DNA of 6,647 nt from Lentisphaerota bacterium (GCA_012514445.1 JAAZAI010000243.1:1-6647), one strand, 5' to 3'; positions 1-6,537 are shown, counted from the stretch's first letter. Notes: generated from the sequence alone by a model not told the origin. Numbers and translations: made by a program.

Positions 1-106
1 GACGCTCGGGATTCGGATCACCGAGACCGAGGAACTTCGCGGGCTCGACGTCTGGGAGCATGGTTCGGAGGCCTACGCCGGATTCCAGATCTTCACCAAC
101 GTGTAG
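1..106 (+). CDS. amt: Ammonium transporter (Amt family), C-terminal end only
   Basis: The window opens inside this gene; codons start at base 2 and the TAG stop is at 104-106, leaving 34 residues. The visible tail reads LGIRITETEEL, then RGLDVWEHGSEAYAGF. This matches the conserved cytosolic C-terminal region of Amt/AmtB ammonium channels, where a G-(I/L)-R-(V/I)-(T/S)-x-x-E-E stretch is followed by GLD-x-x-EHG-x-EAY. In the family this tail follows the eleventh membrane helix, packs against the cytoplasmic face of the trimer and takes part in gating and in contact with the PII protein GlnK. The transmembrane body lies outside the window, so the channel residues cannot be checked, nor whether a glnK gene sits upstream. 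The gene converges on birA, and a strong terminator follows 31 bases after the stop. The assignment rests on a short but distinctive motif. Confidence 0.85.
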   Translation, partial: TLGIRITETEELRGLDVWEHGSEAYAGFQIFTNV

Positions 107-112
107 TTTTCA

Positions 113-136
113 GCGGCGCCTGTGTGTGGGCGCCGC
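113..136. repeat. Inverted repeat just upstream of the amt terminator
   Basis: GCGGCGCC (113-120) and GGCGCCGC (129-136) form a perfect 8-bp stem around the loop TGTGTGTG. It lies 6 bases after the amt stop and 1 base before the terminator hairpin. No T run follows it on either strand, so it is not a terminator alone. It could protect the amt mRNA 3' end or help block read-through from the converging birA transcript; that role is inferred. Confidence 0.6.
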
Positions 137-137
137 G

Positions 138-172
138 GGGCCGGGCCGCGTTCGCGCGGTCCGGCCCTTTTT
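138..172 (+). terminator. Intrinsic terminator of amt
   Basis: A 13-bp stem (138-150 with 155-167), all Watson-Crick except one G-T pair, closes a TTCG tetraloop with C-G-C-G on its 5' side. It is followed directly by TTTTT (168-172). This is a textbook rho-independent terminator for the plus-strand ammonium transporter. On the minus strand the hairpin is preceded by an A run but not followed by T's, so it should terminate birA poorly, if at all, although it lies only 7 bases past the birA stop. Confidence 0.92.
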
Positions 173-178
173 CGTCAT

Positions 179-910
179 TCAGCGGCAGGCGACGTCGCCG
201 ACAATGGCGTGCACGATGCCGTCTTCCGTCTCGATGCGCAAGGCGCCCGTCGCGTCCACGCCGCGGCCGAGGCCCGCGACGGTCCCGCCGTCGGCGCCGG
301 CGATGGACAACGGCCGCCCCGACAGGGCGTCCAGCTCGTTCCAGCGCGACACGAGCGCCTGGGCGCCTTGCTCCTCCAGCGCCGCCATCCAATGGCGCGA
401 ACGCGCGATCCACGCGTCCAGCAGCGCGTCGCGGTCGTGGAGGCGTCCGGACTCCGCCGCCAGCGACGAAGCGGGATAGAGCGGACGCTCGGGCAGATCC
501 TGCGGCAGGGTGTTGACATTGACGCCGAGGCCAGCCACGACGATGGGCCCGGCGGTGCCCGCGCCAAGCGACGCCTCGCAGAGGATGCCGGCGACCTTGC
601 GGCCGTGGACGAGCACGTCGTTGGGCCATTTGAGCCCGGCGGAAAGTCCGGTGGCGGCGCGGATCGCCTCGGCCGCCGCGACGCCGGCGAGCAGCGTGAG
701 CAGCGGCAGATCGCCGACGGCGAGATTCGGCCGGAGGATCATCGAGGCATACAGGCCGACCCCCGGCGGCGAACGCCAGACGCGGCCGTTGCGGCCGCGC
801 CCGGCCGACTGCGTGTCCGTCGCGACGACGGTGAACGCGCCCGCGCCCTCCGACGCGAGGCGCATCGCCTCGTCGTTCGTGGAGGGCAGCTCGTCGTGGC
901 GGACGATCAT
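179..910 (-). CDS. birA: Biotin--[acetyl-CoA-carboxylase] ligase (biotin protein ligase), monofunctional
   Basis: This 243-residue cytosolic enzyme activates biotin with ATP to biotinyl-5'-AMP and transfers it to a lysine of the biotin carboxyl carrier domain of acetyl-CoA carboxylase or related carboxylases. The family motifs are in order: STN at residues 10-12, the biotin/ATP loop GRGRNGR at 37-43, KWPND at 94-98 with the catalytic lysine K94, GILCE at 108-112, and GLGVNVN at 127-133. A C-terminal small beta domain follows, with GRPLSIAG and GALRIETEDG-like strands. There is no N-terminal helix-turn-helix: the protein begins almost directly at the catalytic domain. It is therefore a group I ligase that cannot act as the DNA-binding biotin repressor known from E. 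coli BirA. The ATG at 908-910 starts 4 bases after the mannosidase stop, which suggests read-through transcription from that gene; no obvious Shine-Dalgarno sequence precedes it. Size and motifs agree with the family, so I am confident in the function. Confidence 0.95.
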   Translation of the reverse strand: MIVRHDELPSTNDEAMRLASEGAGAFTVVATDTQSAGRGRNGRVWRSPPGVGLYASMILRPNLAVGDLPLLTLLAGVAAAEAIRAATGLSAGLKWPNDVLVHGRKVAGILCEASLGAGTAGPIVVAGLGVNVNTLPQDLPERPLYPASSLAAESGRLHDRDALLDAWIARSRHWMAALEEQGAQALVSRWNELDALSGRPLSIAGADGGTVAGLGRGVDATGALRIETEDGIVHAIVGDVACR

Positions 911-914
911 GGCG

Positions 915-3900
915 CTAGCCGATGCGGAGCTTGAACGTCTTCAGCTCGAACGGGCGGAAGATGATCGTGGCAGGCGCGGGGAGCGGCTCGCCGATCTCGG
1001 TCCATTCGGAGGTCGGGCATTCGACGAACGACGCGCCTGCGGCGGTTGCGGAGAGGACGCCGCTGGTGCGGCGGCCGCGCCGTTCAACGAGGCGGACGAC
1101 GAGGCAGTCTTCCTTCTCGGCGCGCTTGAGGACGGACAGCTCGACGCCTTCGCCTTCGAACGCGACGGGCAGTCGCGCGGCCTTTCCCGCGGCTTTGCCG
1201 GGGAACTTCTCGAGCCCCTGGTTGATCATCGCGGCGGAGGCCACGACGGCATCGCTCGCTTCGAGGGCTCCGGCGTGCGGCAGCAGGCTGTAGACGAAGT
1301 GGTGCTGGCCGAGGTCGCAGACGGGGTCGGGATTCGTCGGCGCGCGCAGCAGCGAGAGCGACATCACGCCGTCCTTGACGCGGTAGCCGTACTTGCTGTC
1401 GTTGAGCAGCGCGACGCCCCGGTCGGGCTCGGAGAGGTCGGCGTAGCGGTGGCCGACGACTTCGAACTGGGCGTACTGCCACTTCGTGTTGTCGTGGGTG
1501 TCGCGCGCGCAGGTGGCGTAGGGGATCTCGAAGCGCGCCTGCAGGGCGCGGATGGCGACGGGGAAGGAGACGCGAGCGAGCTTGTGCTTCTCCTTCCAGT
1601 CGACCTCGGTGACGAAGTCGAGGCGTTTGCCGCTGCGGCCGAGCCAGGCGGTCTGGAGGAACGTGCTTTCGCCGAGTTTCATGACGGCCATGACGCCGGA
1701 GCGGACGGGACCCGCGATGCGCTCGATCGTGATGATCTTCGGCTCGGCCGTCTTCATGGCGTCGGCGTACTCCTCGTAGTCCCAGGCATCGTAGACGGTC
1801 GGATGGTCGTCGTAGAGTTCGATGACGTTGCCGACTTGTCCCGGCTGGATGAGCTCGGCGCCCAGCGTCTTGTCGAAGCAGGACACGACGCGCATCTGCG
1901 CATCGATCACGTAGCGGACCTCGTCGTTTTCAAGGACGGCGGTACCGTCGATGGACGACGTCTCCGCGGCGGGAGGCTCTTCGGCCGAGAGGGCGAGGGT
2001 GACGAAGCCGCGGGCGGGGACTTCGACCCACGCGAGATAGTCGTCGGCTTCGCGCTGAACCGGCAGCGCGACGCCGTCGAGGGAGGCGCGCTTCGATTCC
2101 TCGGGGAGCGCGACAGGGCCCGCGTAGGTGGTGGAGGAGGGGTTGAAGAGCGTGAACGATTTCGCGTCGTCGACGAGAAATGCTCGGGCGGCCTCGTTCT
2201 GGAGGCGCTTGCAGGAGGATACGACGTCCTGGAGCATCGGCACGGTCTCCTCGTAGACGCGATGGATGGAGGAGCCGGGAATGATGTCGTGGAAGTGGCT
2301 GCAGAGGACCTGGCGCCAGAGGGCGTCGAACGCTTCGGCGGGGTAGGTGGCGGTGCCGCCGGCGGCGCAGAGCATCTCGGCGGCGCGGAGCGCCTCCTCG
2401 GCGCGGCGGTTCCAGCGCTTCATCGCGGCTTGCGAGGTGAGCGTGGCACGGTGCATCTCGAGGTAGAGCTCGCCGACCCAGGTGTCGAGTTCGGCGCGCT
2501 TGGCGGCCATGCGTTCGAGGGCGTTCTGGGCGAAGGAGAAATGGAAGCGCGGGCAGCCGTTGAGATTCTGGCAGCGCAGGCCGCGCTCGACGTGCTCCTC
2601 CTTGGGGCCACCGCCGCCGTCGCCGATGCCGTAGAGGCAGATCGCGTCCTCGATAAGCCCCGCCTCGCTGTTGTTCGTCTCGTGCTTGCGGAGCTGGCCG
2701 GGCCTGACCTGGCTGTTGTAGTCGTCCTCGGGCGGGAAGTGCGCGAGCACCTCGCTGCCGTCGACGCCCTGCCAGATGAAGGTGTTGTGCGGGAACTTGT
2801 TGTGCCGGTTCCAGGAGATCTTCTGGGTGAGGAAGTAGTCGATCCCGGCCGTCTTCATGATCTGGGGCAGGTTGGCGGAGTAGCCGAAGACGTCGGGCAG
2901 CCAGACGTTCTTGACCTCGACGCCGAACTCGTCACGGTAGAAGTTGCGTCCGATGAGGAGCTGGCGGACGAGCGATTCGCCGGAGGGGATGTTGCAGTCG
3001 GACTCGACCCACATGCCGCCTTGCAGCTCCCAGCTTCCATCCGCGACGGCCTGCTTGACCTTCGCGTAGAGGGCGGGGTAGTGTTCCTTGCAGAAGGCGT
3101 AGAGCTGCGGCTGCGAGGCGCCGAATTTGTAGCCGGGGTAGCGCTCGATCAGGCCGATCTGGCTGGCGAAGGTGCGGGCGACCTTGCGGACGGTCTCGCG
3201 CAGGGGCCAGAGCCAGGCGGTGTCGATGTGGGCGTGGCCGATGCCGTCCACGTCGAGCGTGGCCGGGTCGGTTCCCAGTTCGAAGACGGGGCGAAGCGCT
3301 TCGCGCGCGGCGGCCGCGCCGCCGCGTTCCGGCGGGAGCGCGTCGAGGGCGCGGCTGGCGATGCGCAGGACCTGCATGCGGCGCGCGGTGCCGGCGGGGA
3401 GTGCCTCGATCAGGTCGATGACGACCTCGAGGTCGAGGCGGAGCTGCCACTTGTCGTAGTCGAAGCGGCAGGCGCGCAGACGCTTGATCACGGCGTCGAA
3501 GCGGCCATGGACGTCTTCGGGGCGCTCCGCCCAGGCCGGATCGCCGGGGAGCGTCAGACCGAAGAGTCCGTTGGCGCCCGTCTCAACCCAGAGGTCGACG
3601 CGCTCGCCGCCCTTGCAGGACTTTGAGTAGTGCATCATGTCCTTGTTGTAGGCGCCGTCGAAGACCGAGCCGGAGGTCAGGCCGACAAGCGGGCAGCCCT
3701 CGGCGTCGTAGACGAGCGCTTCGCCGGTGAAGTCGAGGTTCAGCGTGACGTAGGCGCCCTTCCAGGCCGCGGGCAGCTCGCCCGTGACGTGAAACCAGCC
3801 GCAGTCCCAGGGGCCGCCCCACTTGGCGCCGACGGCGATCGGGCCGTAGGGAAGTTCGAGCCGGCGCGCGTAGGGAACGGGCTCGGGCGTCACGGAGCAC

Positions 3901-4001
3901 TCGGCTGCGAGAGGGACGCATTCGATGATGATTTCGCGGGAGAGACGGCTGTAGACCTCCTTGAGCCGGGCGATGTGGATGTCGGGGTAGAAGTGTGCCA
4001 T
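915..4001 (-). CDS. GH38 alpha-mannosidase, long cytosolic type
   Basis: This 1028-residue glycoside hydrolase family 38 enzyme is predicted to cleave alpha-linked mannose with retention, through a divalent metal ion. An N-terminal beta-rich domain covers about 1-240 and includes GPWDCGWFHVTGE near 63-75. The catalytic domain begins at GHAHIDTAWLWP (255-266), where H258 and D260 are expected metal ligands. The nucleophile is D370 in WLPDVFGYS (367-375). GIGDGGGGP lies at 458-466, and HFHDIIPGSS at 569-578 supplies the remaining metal-binding H571. The helical middle domain sits around 510-600 and the beta-sandwich C-terminal domain from about 610 to the end. Length and N-terminal domain resemble the AMS1/MAN2C1-type enzymes rather than the shorter MngB. 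There is no signal peptide, so it likely acts in the cytoplasm on imported mannosides. The frame stays open far upstream inside rny; I chose the ATG at 3999-4001 because MAHFYPDIH begins the recognisable protein. An ATG at 4044-4046 is the alternative. Neither has a Shine-Dalgarno sequence. The natural linkage preference cannot be read from the sequence. Confidence 0.94.
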   Translation of the reverse strand: MAHFYPDIHIARLKEVYSRLSREIIIECVPLAAECSVTPEPVPYARRLELPYGPIAVGAKWGGPWDCGWFHVTGELPAAWKGAYVTLNLDFTGEALVYDAEGCPLVGLTSGSVFDGAYNKDMMHYSKSCKGGERVDLWVETGANGLFGLTLPGDPAWAERPEDVHGRFDAVIKRLRACRFDYDKWQLRLDLEVVIDLIEALPAGTARRMQVLRIASRALDALPPERGGAAAAREALRPVFELGTDPATLDVDGIGHAHIDTAWLWPLRETVRKVARTFASQIGLIERYPGYKFGASQPQLYAFCKEHYPALYAKVKQAVADGSWELQGGMWVESDCNIPSGESLVRQLLIGRNFYRDEFGVEVKNVWLPDVFGYSANLPQIMKTAGIDYFLTQKISWNRHNKFPHNTFIWQGVDGSEVLAHFPPEDDYNSQVRPGQLRKHETNNSEAGLIEDAICLYGIGDGGGGPKEEHVERGLRCQNLNGCPRFHFSFAQNALERMAAKRAELDTWVGELYLEMHRATLTSQAAMKRWNRRAEEALRAAEMLCAAGGTATYPAEAFDALWRQVLCSHFHDIIPGSSIHRVYEETVPMLQDVVSSCKRLQNEAARAFLVDDAKSFTLFNPSSTTYAGPVALPEESKRASLDGVALPVQREADDYLAWVEVPARGFVTLALSAEEPPAAETSSIDGTAVLENDEVRYVIDAQMRVVSCFDKTLGAELIQPGQVGNVIELYDDHPTVYDAWDYEEYADAMKTAEPKIITIERIAGPVRSGVMAVMKLGESTFLQTAWLGRSGKRLDFVTEVDWKEKHKLARVSFPVAIRALQARFEIPYATCARDTHDNTKWQYAQFEVVGHRYADLSEPDRGVALLNDSKYGYRVKDGVMSLSLLRAPTNPDPVCDLGQHHFVYSLLPHAGALEASDAVVASAAMINQGLEKFPGKAAGKAARLPVAFEGEGVELSVLKRAEKEDCLVVRLVERRGRRTSGVLSATAAGASFVECPTSEWTEIGEPLPAPATIIFRPFELKTFKLRIG

Positions 4002-4082
4002 GTCGGTTGAGTTGGGTTTCGGTGTGCAAAAACAAGGCCGCGCCATGGAGGAGCGGAGGAGAACGGACAGAAAATTCGTTTT

Positions 4083-4111
4083 ATCTTCGCCTAATTTCAG
4101 GCGCTCGTCAA
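4083..4111 (-). promoter_or_regulatory. Weak candidate promoter for the mannosidase-birA pair
   Basis: In the 131-base gap between rny and the mannosidase, the minus strand reads TTGACG (4111-4106), a good -35-like hexamer. Seventeen bases on there is GAAGAT (4088-4083), a poor -10; the better GATAAA (4085-4080) is 20 bases away. The local sequence is clearly more A+T rich than its surroundings, as expected for a promoter zone. The call is weak because no -10 is convincing, and the mannosidase could instead be read from rny. Confidence 0.28.
4088..4103. repeat. Short inverted repeat in the rny-mannosidase gap
   Basis: CGCCT (4088-4092) and AGGCG (4099-4103) flank AATTTC, forming a 5-bp stem or a 16-base operator-like dyad. 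It sits between the possible -35 and -10 elements of the mannosidase. It has no T run on either strand and is therefore not an intrinsic terminator of rny. It could be a repressor site for sugar-responsive control, but a 5-bp dyad can arise by chance. Confidence 0.35.
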
Positions 4112-4132
4112 TGAAATTCCGCCGAATGAGCG

Positions 4133-5710
4133 CTAGTGCGCGTATTCGATGCAGCGGGTTTCGCGGATGACCATGACGCGGACCTGGCCGGGGTATTGCA
4201 GTTCGTTCTCGATGCGGGTGCTGATGTCGCGGGCGAGCAGCATCGCGTCGTTGTCCGAGATCGTCGCGGGGTCCACGATGATGCGCAGATCGCGCCCGGC
4301 CTGGATGGCGTACGCCTTCGACACGCCCCGGAACGACGTCGCGAGCTGCTCGAGCTTTTCGATGCGGTTCACGAAGAGGTGGGTCGTCTCCGAACGCGCG
4401 CCCGGGCGCGAGGAGGAGATGGCGTCGGCCGCGGAGGCGAGCACGGCGTAGAGCGTGACGTTCTCGACTTCGCCGTGGTGGCCGCCGACGCCTTCGACGA
4501 TCTCGGGGGCTTCGCCGCACGTGCGGAGGAAATCGGCCCCGAGCTTGGCGTGCGGTCCCTGGTAGTCCTGGTCGAGGGCCTTGCCGATGTCGTGCAGGAG
4601 GCCGACTTTGCGGGCCGTGGCGGTGTCGAGGCCCATTTCGCCGGCGATCATGCCGCAGAGGGCGGCCACTTCGCGTGAGTGCTGGAGGACGTTCTGGGAA
4701 AAGCTGGAGCGGAACTTCAGGCGCCCGAGCTTGTTGAGCAGACGGTTGTCCGCGATGCTGATGTTGACGTCCGCGCAGGCCTGGGCGCCGATTTCGACGA
4801 GCTTGTTCTCCATGTCCGCTTCGACGGCGGCGACGACCTCCTCGATGCGCGCGGGCTGGATGCGTCCGCTGGCGACGAGCTCCTCGAGGGCGAGGGCGGC
4901 GACTTCGCGCCGGTACGGATCGAAGCTGGAGATGACAACGGTCTCCGGCGTGTCGTCGATGATGATCGAGACGCCGGTGGCGGCTTCGAGGGCGCGGATG
5001 TTGCGGCCTTCGCGGCCGATGATGCGGCCCTTGACGTCCTCGCCGGAGACGTTGACCGTGCGGGCCATGGTCTCGGACGCATGGGAGCCGGCGTAGCGCT
5101 GCATCGCGCCGAGGACGATGGCGCGGGCTTCGCGCTCGGCGGTCTCGGTGGCCTGCTCCTTGTGGCGCCGGATGAAGGTGCCCATCTCGGCCTGGATCTC
5201 CTGCTTGGCCTGCTCGAAGAGATCCTTGCGCGCCTCCTCGCGTGTCATGCCCGCGAGCTTCGCCAACGTCGTTTCGGCCTTGGCGGCCGTCTCCGCGGCG
5301 GTTTTCTCGCGATCCTTGACGGAGGCCTCCGCAGCCTCGACGGCCTTCGACTTCGTCTCGATCGTCTGCTCCTTGCGGTCGAGCACCTCCGACTTGCGGT
5401 CGAGATTGTCTTCGCGCTGGGCCAGCACCTCCTCGCGCTTGTTGAGCGCGCTCATCGTGTCGTGGACCTGCTTGCGCTGTTCCTTGATCGTGGATTCAAA
5501 CGCCTCGCGGGCCTTGAGCACCTCCGCGCGCGCCTGGATTTCGGCCTCGCGGATGATGCCCTTCGCCTCGCGCTCGGCGTCGACCTTGCGTCCGCCGGCC
5601 GCGCGCCGCTGGGATTCGGCGGTCTTCTTGATGAGCATGGAGCGGATCTGGAATCCGATCGGCACGCCGACGATGAGGCCGACGAGCCCGGGAATGAGTG
5701 GACTGGACAT
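4133..5710 (-). CDS. rny: Ribonuclease Y (membrane-anchored endoribonuclease)
   Basis: At 525 residues this is the usual length for RNase Y, the endonuclease that starts mRNA decay in many bacteria lacking RNase E. A single N-terminal membrane helix (about residues 6-22, LIPGLVGLIVGVPIGF) anchors it to the inner face of the membrane. A long charged coiled coil (about 30-200) follows, rich in Lys, Glu, Arg and Ala, and contains MTREEARKDL at 155-164. The KH RNA-binding domain carries GRIIGREGRNIRALE (228-242), with GREG at 232-235 as the GXXG loop. The metal-dependent HD domain shows H344 in NVLQHSREVA, HD at 373-374 in LLHDIGKALD, H387, HH at 411-412 and D429. The protein ends with the family's typical YPGQVRVMVIRETR tail and IEYAH. 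All catalytic residues are present. The ATG at 5708-5710 places the membrane helix right at the N-terminus; GGAAAG lies about 13 bases upstream, too far for a good ribosome site. It is the first gene of the minus-strand run, with the mannosidase 131 bases downstream. Confidence 0.97.
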   Translation of the reverse strand: MSSPLIPGLVGLIVGVPIGFQIRSMLIKKTAESQRRAAGGRKVDAEREAKGIIREAEIQARAEVLKAREAFESTIKEQRKQVHDTMSALNKREEVLAQREDNLDRKSEVLDRKEQTIETKSKAVEAAEASVKDREKTAAETAAKAETTLAKLAGMTREEARKDLFEQAKQEIQAEMGTFIRRHKEQATETAEREARAIVLGAMQRYAGSHASETMARTVNVSGEDVKGRIIGREGRNIRALEAATGVSIIIDDTPETVVISSFDPYRREVAALALEELVASGRIQPARIEEVVAAVEADMENKLVEIGAQACADVNISIADNRLLNKLGRLKFRSSFSQNVLQHSREVAALCGMIAGEMGLDTATARKVGLLHDIGKALDQDYQGPHAKLGADFLRTCGEAPEIVEGVGGHHGEVENVTLYAVLASAADAISSSRPGARSETTHLFVNRIEKLEQLATSFRGVSKAYAIQAGRDLRIIVDPATISDNDAMLLARDISTRIENELQYPGQVRVMVIRETRCIEYAH

Positions 5711-5754
5711 GGTTGGACTCGACTTTCCGTTTCGTGTTGATAAACGCCCGATTG

Positions 5755-5766
5755 ACTCGAACGAGT
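5755..5766. repeat. Palindrome ACTCGAACGAGT in the rny leader
   Basis: ACTCG and CGAGT form a 12-base dyad around a central AA (TT on the minus strand). It lies about 45 bases upstream of the rny start, inside the presumed 5' untranslated region. It may be an operator half-site pair or a small hairpin. I do not recognise it as a known regulator's box. Confidence 0.4.
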
Positions 5767-5767
5767 G

Positions 5768-5787
5768 AAAATCCGCGCGGAAGCGGA
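5768..5787 (-). other. Small hairpin followed by TTTT in the rny leader
   Basis: On the minus strand TCCGC (5787-5783) can pair with GCGGA (5776-5772) around TTCCGC, and TTTT follows (5771-5768). An overlapping alternative pairs ATCCG (5792-5788) with CGGAT (5775-5771). It lies between the candidate rny promoter and the rny start, so it could be a weak attenuator or a decay-controlling stem. A 5-bp stem is marginal. Confidence 0.3.
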
Positions 5788-5803
5788 CGGATGAAACGCG
5801 GGC

Positions 5804-5832
5804 ATTATCCTTTTTTTCGCGTGGCGGCGCAA
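5804..5832 (-). promoter_or_regulatory. Candidate sigma-70-type promoter of rny
   Basis: On the minus strand TTGCGC (5832-5827) is followed after exactly 17 bases by GATAAT (5809-5804), which matches the -10 consensus at five of six positions. The spacer holds a run of seven A's just before the -10. Transcription would begin near 5797, giving a leader of roughly 85 bases before the rny ATG. The -35 matches only its first three bases, so the call leans on the -10, the spacing and the A+T island within very G+C-rich DNA. Confidence 0.55.
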
Positions 5833-5992
5833 CATGAAAGAATCGGAGGGAGGTACTCGGTCAGTCTTCGGGGTGTGCCGCGAAGCGGTGCGCGTGCGGC
5901 GGCTGAGGTGACGAGTCGGCTTCGCCTCCCTGTGCGCGCCCATCGGCCCGCTCGCAACGCCGCGCGATCCCCGCGCCAGGCTGTGCCCGCAG

Positions 5993-6027
5993 GCCGGGCG
6001 GACGGACGCCAGTCCAGCCCGCCCGGC
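5993..6027. repeat. Long two-part hairpin
   Basis: GCCGGGCGG (5993-6001) and CCGCCCGGC (6019-6027) make a perfect 9-bp stem. Inside it GGAC (6004-6007) pairs with GTCC (6012-6015) around GCCA, separated from the outer stem by a small internal loop (AC against AGC). No T run follows on either strand, so it is not a standard terminator. It is the strongest structure in the gene-free region. Confidence 0.7.
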
Positions 6028-6030
6028 GCG

Positions 6031-6044
6031 TGCCACGCCTGGCA
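6031..6044. repeat. Hairpin TGCCA-CGCC-TGGCA
   Basis: A perfect 5-bp stem with a 4-base loop, starting 3 bases after the 5993-6027 hairpin. Its closeness to that structure and to the next two hairpins suggests one composite folded element. It is short enough that alone it would mean little. Confidence 0.5.
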
Positions 6045-6065
6045 TCGAGGCTTGCGCGGCAGCTC

Positions 6066-6102
6066 GCTTTTCTGCGAAAGCCGATGACCGCGCACGGTGT
6101 GC
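6066..6102. repeat. Two further small hairpins in series
   Basis: GCTTT (6066-6070) pairs with AAAGC (6077-6081) around TCTGCG. GCAC (6092-6095) pairs with GTGC (6099-6102) around GGT. Together with the two hairpins before them they form four stems within 110 bases. Each is weak alone; the series is what deserves attention. Confidence 0.4.
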
Positions 6103-6262
6103 CACTGCTGAGGCGCGGCTTCGACGGGGCGTCTTGCGCGACTCCTCCTCCCGCCATGCTCGCCGCGCCCTGCGGTTCGCGTCGCGTCCGTCGGCGTCGG
6201 GCGGCGGGCCGCGGGGCGATGACTCGCCCTTCGCTTCACCCGCCGCCGGGCGCTCGCCGGCC

Positions 6263-6280
6263 GGCGGGGCGCGCCCCGCC
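6263..6280. repeat. Perfect 18-base palindrome
   Basis: GGCGGGGCGCGCCCCGCC is identical to its own reverse complement, with no central spacer. Such a site suits a dimeric DNA-binding protein or a cruciform better than an RNA hairpin, which would need a loop. In DNA this G+C rich, palindromes arise more easily, but 18 perfect bases remains notable. Confidence 0.6.
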
Positions 6281-6344
6281 TCCGCGATGCGCTTCCGCAG
6301 GGCCGGCTCCCGATGGCGTCGGCCTCGCCGCGCGCAACGCTCCC

Positions 6345-6422
6345 GGCGGGGGTACCCGCCTCGTCTCGCCGCGAATGCGGCGCCTGCGCCACTCGCGCCA
6401 AGCCCAGGGCGGTACTCCGCCC
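6345..6422. repeat. Cluster of three 16-base hairpins with the same architecture
   Basis: Three hairpins each have a perfect 6-bp stem and a 4-base loop: GGCGGG-GGTA-CCCGCC (6345-6360), CGCCGC-GAAT-GCGGCG (6367-6382) and GGGCGG-TACT-CCGCCC (6407-6422). The first and third share similar stems and a GTA-containing loop region, as if diverged copies of one unit. The gaps between them are 6 and 24 bases. There is no T run, spacer regularity or cas gene to support terminators or a CRISPR array. Confidence 0.55.
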
Positions 6423-6486
6423 GCGTGCGAGGCGGACGGGGATGACGCCGGCGTCGCGAGGCGCGAGTCCGATGCCGAGGCGCAGA

Positions 6487-6501
6487 GGCGGCGCAGCCGC
6501 C
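6487..6501. repeat. Hairpin GGCGGC-GCA-GCCGCC
   Basis: A perfect 6-bp stem with a 3-base loop, 64 bases after the 6345-6422 cluster. Its stem is close in composition to the cluster's stems and equals the stem of the 6538-6551 palindrome. No T run follows. Confidence 0.5.
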
Positions 6502-6537
6502 GCCCGCCGAGGGCGTCCCGGCGGCGGGAGCGGAACA

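Noticed and set aside
510..3626. Plus-strand open frame of 1038 codons
   Set aside because: It lies entirely antisense to birA and the GH38 mannosidase, both with clear family motifs. Its translation is a low-complexity Asp/Glu/Ala/Gly/Val mix without domains, typical of a shadow frame in G+C-rich DNA.
4679..5740. Plus-strand open frame of 353 codons
   Set aside because: It is antisense to rny and consists of repeated Leu/Ala/Gly/Asp stretches mirrored from the coiled coil and KH codons; no independent coding evidence.
5811..5817. Run of seven T's on the plus strand as a terminator
   Set aside because: No stable hairpin stands directly before it and no plus-strand gene ends nearby. The run is better explained as the A+T-rich spacer of the rny promoter on the other strand.
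5861..6157. RNase P RNA, tmRNA or another common housekeeping RNA
   Set aside because: The region is structured, but I could not find the conserved core signatures, such as GAGGAAAGTCC of RNase P RNA or the tRNA-like GGTTCGA and CCA end of tmRNA.
6345..6422. CRISPR array
   Set aside because: The three hairpins are not identical repeats, gaps are 6 and 24 bases, and there are no cas genes.
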